A stretch of DNA of 64,000 nt from Datisca glomerata (Eukaryota > Streptophyta > Magnoliopsida > Cucurbitales > Datiscaceae). A program made the translations under genes and the position numbers. Every line of letters begins with the position of its first letter. Within the stretch, counting starts at the first letter, position 1. The stretch is taken from positions 309,738 through 373,737 of the forward strand of contig QANY01002872.1 of the NCBI GenBank assembly GCA_003255025.1, in the 5' to 3' direction. The notes below the pieces were generated by a model. It made no database searches. It was not told where the DNA came from and saw only the letters and a program-made list of their open reading frames with translations. Below are positions 57,574 through 64,000 of the stretch, one piece after another.

Positions 57574-60100
57574 TGGGGGGTTATGCCTTCAAAGTATGTG
57601 TATTTACAATTTGATATGCAATTTAAAGAGGATTACATTTTTTATAATTTTTCTTTTAAATTATTGTTGAATAATTTATATAAATATCTAAAATTATATA
57701 TTCATTAATGAGACTATGATCTTGTATTAGTACGAGAGGATTAAGATCATAAATAATGAATAAAATTGTCAGCAACATATTAAAGTATGGAATCTTTAAT
57801 GAATGGTTGCTAGTATGGTTCACTAAGCATTATGAATGTGTGTGATCTAGATCTAGATCATTGATGTGGATAGACATCTTAGTGAATGTACTTTATATAA
57901 TAAGATTATATATGATAGGACCGATGTGAATTAATATTTTTATTAACGTGTCGTTTATCATGAAGATTTAATACACATCAATTGATGATCATATGTAGAT
58001 CAGTCTGAATCCTGACATATTAAAGTATGGAATCTTTAATGAATGGTTGCTAGTATGGTTCACTAAGCATTATGAATGTGTGTGATCTAGATCTAGATCA
58101 TTGATGTGGATAGATATCTTAGTGAATGTACTTTATATAATAAGATTATATACGATAGGACCGATGTGAATTAAAATTTTTATTAACGTGTCATTTATCA
58201 TAAAGATTTAATACACATCAATTCGATGATCATATGTAGATCAGTCTGAATCTTGAGTAGTCACGAACTCCTATGCAGATATGTCTACTAGATCTTTTGA
58301 TTCACTCGTTATGGTCTGTTTGTTAATCAGGCTAATGACTTTTATTTTGGAGATTCAGTGATGTGGATGGCTGAAGACTGATTTTATAAGATTTGGAATC
58401 TAAGCTTTCCTAATGGATCGTATATTGGTTCACTTAAGTGTTAATTCTGAAACTGAATGATTATTGAGCTCAAATTTATAATAAGATTATAAATTAGCCA
58501 TTCCATAGTGGATTAATGGTACTTAAGGATCAAGAGACAATTAAAAGGGTTTAAGGGTATTTTTGACCAGTTCTAATTTACGAACCAATAATTGGAGGAC
58601 AGAACTACATGAAATAATTATGTGAGTGGACTATATGAGAATTCTCTATAAATCTATTCTATAATCTCTAAGAGTGTAATTTCATATTTATAGTGGAGTA
58701 ATAATGGAATTAATAAATAAGATTATTTAATTAAAGAGTTTAATTAATAATATGGTTTATTAAAACTTAGGATTATAGGTCCATGGTCTCCAAGTCACCT
58801 CTATACTACGTTCTCTAGGGTGTGAATATTTCAAAAAATGAGAAAATGACTCACTTGCAAAAGGAATTTTTATTCTGGGGCAAGAAATAATTATGAGATA
58901 ATTATGTGTGATTAATTAAAAATTAATTAATTGAATTATTTATATATTTAAATATAATTTTTGGAAATTATATATATATATATAAATAATTATCAATTTT
59001 TTTAATTATCGATAAGTGAGACACAATATCTAATTTGTAAAATTAGATAACTAAATTATCATTAGATAATAATTTAAATCAACTACATCTGTTATTTGTG
59101 AAATAACATATAAGTTAGTTGATATGAATAATCAGATATGTTACTTTTAAATTAACTGATATCTACATAATTATCTGACTAAAATAAATATTTAATTCAC
59201 AAAAATTGTCACGTGTCAATCAGTGATAGGGTATGACAAATTGTTATGGACAACAGTGGTGCCGCGTGACACTACAGTAGTGAGTATGCAACACTATAGT
59301 GCCAGATGGCACTACAGTTGTGTCGTGAGGCAAAGGGTCGTGTGGTACTGTGCTGGCTCACGGCACATTGCAGTGTCATGTGGCACTGCAATTGTGTACA
59401 ATTATAAAGGGTCCCACTGCAATTGGTAATTTTATAATTAAATATTATTTCAGTTTATCCCTAAATATATGATACGCCATTATCTAGAATATATACAAAT
59501 ATTATTCTAATGACGTGAGTTGTTAAAAGAAGAAGAGAGAATCAACTGATCAGATCAAAAGTTGAATTGAGAACACGATTGGTGTCAAAGAAATTTTATT
59601 CTGTGATTAACTGTTAATCAAATCTCTAAAAGAATAATCATCACGTTCTTTTTTAGAATCGTCATTCTCAGTAAATCTATAGATCTCATGTGTTGAGAAC
59701 CTCTAAAAACAGAAAAAGTGTCTTGTAATATTCTACTTACCCACACACGTTCTAGTGCATTAAAGATTGACTTGAAAGATCTTGGTGTGAATGTCGGAGT
59801 CTATTTGATCGTTGGAACGATTTTCTGAGAACAGAGGATCGATCGGTTTTTGCAAAGACACTTGATATAGACTACAAGAGACATATGATTCCTAACCTTG
59901 TATGTTGTAGATTTTACTTATAAATACATCATAGATCCTGACTTACTGAAAAATAGTTTTCAATAAAAAATTTAATTTGGTTATTGTGACGTTGCACAAG
60001 TGTTGTTTTATTAAAAGATTTGATTTTTATTAACAGTTTAATTATTAAAACGGCCATGCGCTTTTATGCTTCCGTTGTGTACGCGCCGCGACGACCAGCA
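57574..60100 (+). repeat. 5' LTR of copia C3
   Basis: The left border is degenerate (ttttggggggttatgcc replaces the TGTTG start). It ends gaccagca, with the final family sequence CCAACA altered. Length is 2527 bp, or 2287 without the internal duplication, matching the 2278 bp of C2. The 5' edge is therefore approximate. Confidence 0.85.
57776..58255 (+). repeat. 240-bp tandem duplication within the C3 LTR
   Basis: catattaaagtatggaatc occurs at 57776 and again at 58016. The 240-bp units are nearly identical, with scattered single-base changes (for example gatagacatc vs gatagatatc). Neither C1 nor C2 LTRs have it. Confidence 0.95.
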
Positions 60101-60102
60101 AG

Positions 60103-60114
60103 TGGTCTCAGAGC
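60103..60114 (+). other. primer-binding site of copia C3
   Basis: TGGTCTCAGAGC, two bases after the LTR end. It differs at a single position from TGGTATCAGAGC, the initiator-Met tRNA complement. It is the best preserved site of the three copies. Confidence 0.85.
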
Positions 60115-60116
60115 GG

Positions 60117-62094
60117 TCTTTATATATTTATATGTTAAATGCTCTGTGAGTTTTCTTGCATTATTCATATAATATTAGATATGTATAATGATGGAGGGTT
60201 ATGTTTTTTAATGTATAGAAAATAATGGATTGTTAATTGTATGGTGATTATTGAATTATGTTTTGTTTTAATTTTTCCTAGATCTTGTGTAAGCCGAATT
60301 AAGGTGTAAAATTTTTTGTAATTTTATTTTCAATATTATTGTAATTATTCTGAACGCGAGAAGATGAAGAATGCACGAGACAAACTGCAGAAATTTACTG
60401 TTCATGCGAAAACACAATTCATCCGTGAAAACACTGTTCATGCCATAAATTTACTGTTTTGGCAAAAACACAATTCATCCGTGAAAACACTGTTCGCACC
60501 AGAAATTTACTGTTCTGGTAGAGGTTGAACAGTGCCGGCGGCACTGTACTGATGGTGAACAGTGACTGTCTGGCGTGGCAGGCAGCTGCCGGTGGTGAGA
60601 CGAGTAGCGGTGGTGATGGGTGGTGATCGAAGAGTCCTATCGTCGGTGACAATTGTCGTCATGTTTTAGGAAAGTTTCCAACAAACCATGCAATCAAAGT
60701 CTATCATCTAAGTGTTTCAATACAATCCAAACTCTTTTAATTATCCATTTAAATTTTGAAATTAGTATAATTTTAAAATTAATTATTAATTTTTTATTTT
60801 ATGAAAACTAAAAATTAATAGGTGGATTAAGCTTGACCCAAATTTGACTGAATTAAATAATGTGTTTGTTTGACTAGGTCAAAGTCAACTATATTAAATG
60901 GAATAATTATAAAAATTGTTTTAATTAAGGAAAAATAGTTTTTCTAATTAAAAAATATTTTGTTCAAAGTTTGAAGATTATGAAGATGGATATCATGAGA
61001 AGAATGTAATATTTGAAAAATATGTATTCTTGAACTCCGCTTTATAGTTTTATTTCTTTATTTTAATGGTTGTAATATAGAAATACTCAATAGTCACTAG
61101 GTCCATTATTAGTTTATTTAATTGTTAAATAACTATTTAATTCTTATGTTTGATAACATGTCCATGCATTAGTCGATTACATGTCATACATGAAAATCTC
61201 ACACAATTTTATTTAATCATGTATCTCATCTATAGAAACATGATTTATTAGGATTGTCCTAATATATTTATATTAATTGCTTTATGAAATCAATTGCATG
61301 TAATCTGCTAGGTTTAACTAGTTAAAACCTGGTACTCTCACCACACTAAAGTCTAGTGAATATAATTAATCAGTTCACCTAATTATCACTTAGGCGCTTC
61401 AGAAAGCTAAATGAACATAGAGCAATGAGATTGTATTAACTGATAATTAAATATTCATAGAGTTATTATTTTTACTAGTAATTAATTTAGAATTAATAGA
61501 TTAGTTAAAATAGAGACACATTATCCTAAAATAGTGAGTAGGAGAAGGTTGACATGTTAATGTAACATATGGTCTCCATCATTAGTACAACACCGTGAGT
61601 GAAGTGAGGGTCTCGAGATGGCTTTGTTTTCATCCCCCTAAGGAAGATTTCGAGTTGTACCAATAAGGTTGAGCTTCTTAAGAAGATAGGAGAAAGTGAT
61701 GTAGTTTAGTTTTGACTGACCCTAAGGCGGCATATTCTTAATAAAGTCATGAAATCTGAAATGATGAGTTACACTCACAAAGTCACGATTAAGCTTTCAT
61801 GTGGATAGTTATGACTTGAACGAACAAATTATACCTTATTGTTAAAAGATAAAATATGAGATATTTTAAGTTTTAATTAATAAGGATGAGAATGTCTCAT
61901 AGACAGTCTGAGATTAATCTGATCGACCCTAAGAGACATTAATCGTTGGGTTTTTTTTATCGTTATTAGTAAATGCTAAATTTATGTATTTATTATGATT
62001 GCATTCATGCATCACGTTTACTTTTTGAATTCTAGATATTATCAATTATATTGAATCATGTATGTTTTAAATTCCAGTTATCAATATTATGTAT
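60117..62094 (+). other. leader of copia C3
   Basis: About 2 kb before gag, matching the C2 leader. A 30-60 bp near-repeat (aaaacacaattcatccgtga, then aaacactgttc) occurs twice at about 60410-60495. A minus-strand frame at 60652-60419 lies in this repetitive patch and is not a gene. Confidence 0.75.
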
Positions 62095-62930
62095 ACCATG
62101 GGCAACCCTGTTACGGCTTTACTCGCTCTTGAAAAATTGAATGGTGATTATTTCGTACATTGAAAATCAAATATGAACTTAATGCTTATTTGAAAGAACC
62201 ATAAGTTCATTCTTATTGAGAAATGTCCTGAGGAGCCCGCTGCTAACATCACTAAGAATGTTAGGAACAAATATGATGCTTGGATCATCTCAAACAATAA
62301 GGCGAAGTTCTACATTCTTGTGAGCATGAATGATGTTCTGAGAACCAAGCATGAAAGTATGGAAACTGTCTATGAGATTATGGAATCTTTACAAGCAATG
62401 TTTGGGCAGCAGTCCAATCAAAGTCGTCATGAGGTCACTAGGAGATATATGACAACTAAGATGAATAAGGGTAATTCTGTTCGAAAACATGATTTGAACA
62501 TGATCAACATAATGCACAAGTTACCATCATACTAGAGTCACTGACACCAGCTTTTTCTGCATTCACGACTAATTATGCCATCAACAAGTTGCAATTCAAC
62601 ATGACCCAGTTGTTAAATAAACTGCAAACTTATGAGTAACTCAACCTTAGAATAACCAAAGAGGGCGAGGCATATGTTGTTGAGCAAAAAAGCCTTCTTC
62701 CAATATTGTTAAGAACAAAAAAGGAAGAAGAACAATGGTAAGGACAAGAGTAAGAACAAAATAGAAAAGAAAGCCAAGACATCACCAAAAGCCAAGAAGA
62801 ACAAGAAAGACAGCAAGCCTAAAAGAAAATGTTTTAAATGTGGGATTGAAGGTCATTGGAAGAGAAACTATAACAAGTATCTCTCTGAGCTGAAGAAGAA
62901 AAATGTAAATATGATTTACTTGTACTTGAA
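62095..62930 (+). pseudogene. gag remnant of copia C3
   Basis: MGNPVTALLALEKLNGDYFV is followed by stops. The open part 62320-62535 has MNDVLRTKHESMETVYEIME and FGQQSNQSRHEV. About 35 bp encoding the EVHGATIDERTQ segment of C2 are missing near 62515. The zinc knuckle at about 62830-62875 reads CFKCGIEGHWKRNY, so the fourth ligand Cys is Tyr. Several other stops are present. Confidence 0.85.
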
Positions 62931-62932
62931 GC

Positions 62933-63175
62933 TTGTTTGATTTGTCATCTTGGATACTTGATTTAGAAGCCACTAACCATGTATGTTTTTCTTTTCAGAT
63001 GCTTGATTCGTCAAAGGAGTTGGCTGATGGCGAGGTTGTTTTGAGAGTTGGCAGTGGTGCACACGTGTCAGCTAAAGCATTAGGGACTATCCATTTACTT
63101 TTCGGATATATCAACTTAGTAGAGAGTAAAATGACTAAGAGACCTTTTACAGGAAAGTACCAAGGAATCACTTAA
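62933..63175 (+). pseudogene. protease remnant of copia C3 fused to an integrase fragment
   Basis: FDLSSWILDLEATNHVC carries the protease site with D-L-E-A instead of D-S-G-A, so two catalytic-loop residues are lost. After FGYINLV the sequence jumps to integrase zinc-region sequence (ESKMTKRPFTGKYQGIT). About 375 bp between are absent in this copy but present in the following duplicate. Confidence 0.8.
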
Positions 63176-64000
63176 GTTATTACATGGTGATGTTGTGGAC
63201 CGATCAATGTACAAGCTAGAGATGGGTACGAGTATTTTATCACTTTCATTGACGCCTACTCAAGATATGGTTATAGATACCTAATGCATCAAAAGTCTAA
63301 AACTTTTGGAAAGTTTAAAGACTTCAAGGATGAAGCTGAAAAGCAATTACGTCAATCATTTACTTTTCGGATATAACAACTTAGTTTTGAATGATGTTTA
63401 TTATATTCTTGATTTTTGAGGAATTTGATTTCTCGTTCATTTGCAAGAACAGTTATTTGAGGTTTCTTTCATTAATAAAGAGTTCATTATTTCTAAGAAT
63501 GAATTCGATATCTGTCATGCCAAAATAATAAATAAACTGTATATGCTTAAACCGACTGAACGCATGTTAAATAATTTTGAATTATTTAAAGTAACAAAGC
63601 ATAAAACTAACAAACGACAAAGAATTTCTCATGATGATAACAAATATTTATGGCATCTTAGGTTGGGATATATTAATCTAGATAGGTTAAACATGTTAAC
63701 AAAGCATGGTGCTTTGAGAGAGGTAAAAGTTGGAACTCGTCTTGTTTGTGAATCGTGTCTAGAGGGTAAAATGACTAAGAGACATTTTACAGGAAAGTGC
63801 CAAGGAACCACTTAAGTTATTACATGGTGATGTTGTGGACCGATCAATGTACAAGCTAGAGATGAGTACGAGTATTTTGTCACTTTCATTGACGCCTACT
63901 CAAGATATGGTTATAGATACCTAATGCATCAAAAGTCCAAAACTTTTGGAAATTTTAAAGACTTCAAGGATGAAGCTGAAAAGCAATCACGTCAATCATT
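63092..64000 (+). repeat. tandem duplication in C3 protease-integrase region
   Basis: Copy 1 spans 63092-63356 and has the internal deletion; copy 2 starts at 63357 with the same catttacttttcggatat and continues to the window end. The integrase-like parts (63121-63360 and 63761-64000) are offset by 640 bp and nearly identical, including the same frame-breaking changes. The window stops exactly where the repeat phrase cgtcaatcatt recurs, so more copies may follow. Confidence 0.88.
63441..63815 (+). pseudogene. pre-integrase and integrase zinc region of copia C3 (copy 2)
   Basis: Open stretch of 124 residues. It starts in the protease tail (FINKEFIISKNEFDICHAKI), then has the zinc-binding set HLRLGYINLDRLNMLTKHGA and CESCLEGKMTKRHF. 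The expected LGH reads LGY, so one zinc-ligand His appears lost. The core region following (TFIDAYSRYGYRYLM) is in another frame with a stop after TGKCQGTT. Confidence 0.82.

Larger units (their letters stand above)
57574..64000 (+). mobile_element. Ty1/copia retrotransposon C3, continues beyond the window
   Basis: LTR, primer site, leader, gag, protease and the start of integrase, all homologous to C2. The right end is outside the window. It carries a 240-bp tandem duplication in the LTR and a second duplication in the protease-integrase region. Reading frames are more broken than in C2. Confidence 0.88.

Noticed and set aside
1..64000. tRNA or rRNA genes
   Set aside because: None was recognised on reading both strands; the TGGTATC-like sites are retrotransposon primer sites, not tRNA genes.

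Overview
This window is repeat-dense nuclear DNA from a flowering plant, most likely a eudicot. The evidence is very AT-rich intergenic sequence, plant-specific LTR-retrotransposon lineages, a CACTA transposon and one intact plant cell-wall gene. Two runs of N, at 48607 and 49143-49172, mark assembly uncertainty.

Layout, left to right. 1 to about 6.9 kb is a decayed Athila-like Ty3/gypsy element in plus orientation: gag tail, protease, RT, RNase H, integrase, a long non-coding stretch and a 3' LTR. It abuts, and probably sits inside, the gag of a second Ty3/gypsy element of the Tat lineage. The Tat copy runs plus-strand from about 6.95 to 14.5 kb: gag, protease, RT, RNase H, the Tat-specific second RNase H, integrase and tandem-repeat blocks. 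It then carries a spliced gene on the opposite strand, and resumes at 24.7-25.3 kb and 27.2-27.7 kb, where its LTR lies. Two later insertions split it. One is a reverse-oriented Ty1/copia element (C1, 14548-24704). The other is a solo LTR (25316-27242) inside the Tat LTR.

The only intact gene is a single-exon fasciclin-like arabinogalactan protein at 29502-30779 (plus), resembling FLA8/FLA10. It has a signal peptide, two FAS1 domains, a proline-rich glycomodule region and a GPI signal. A foldback MITE-like element lies about 0.6 kb upstream.

From 32.9 to 45.6 kb, two related sequences in inverted orientation flank a plus-strand copia element (C2, 33571 to about 42835) whose 3' LTR is truncated. 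Next to it is an array of about 17 near-palindromic sites with core CTAGACCATGGTCTAG, in 235-bp units. A 3.1-kb non-autonomous CACTA element (49316-52413) follows, with terminal inverted repeats and a CAC target duplication. After it come a tetranucleotide microsatellite and a minus-strand LINE 3' remnant. A third copia copy (C3, 57574 to beyond the window) carries tandem duplications in both its LTR and its pol region.

C1, C2 and C3 belong to one family: homologous LTRs, initiator-Met-type primer site, about 2-kb leader and the same gag-pol. All TE coding regions are broken by stops and frameshifts. The most informative structures are the antisense spliced gene in the Tat element, which reads in frame across the C1 insertion once a single target copy is kept; a roughly 285-bp inversion inside the Tat second RNase H; and the palindrome array.
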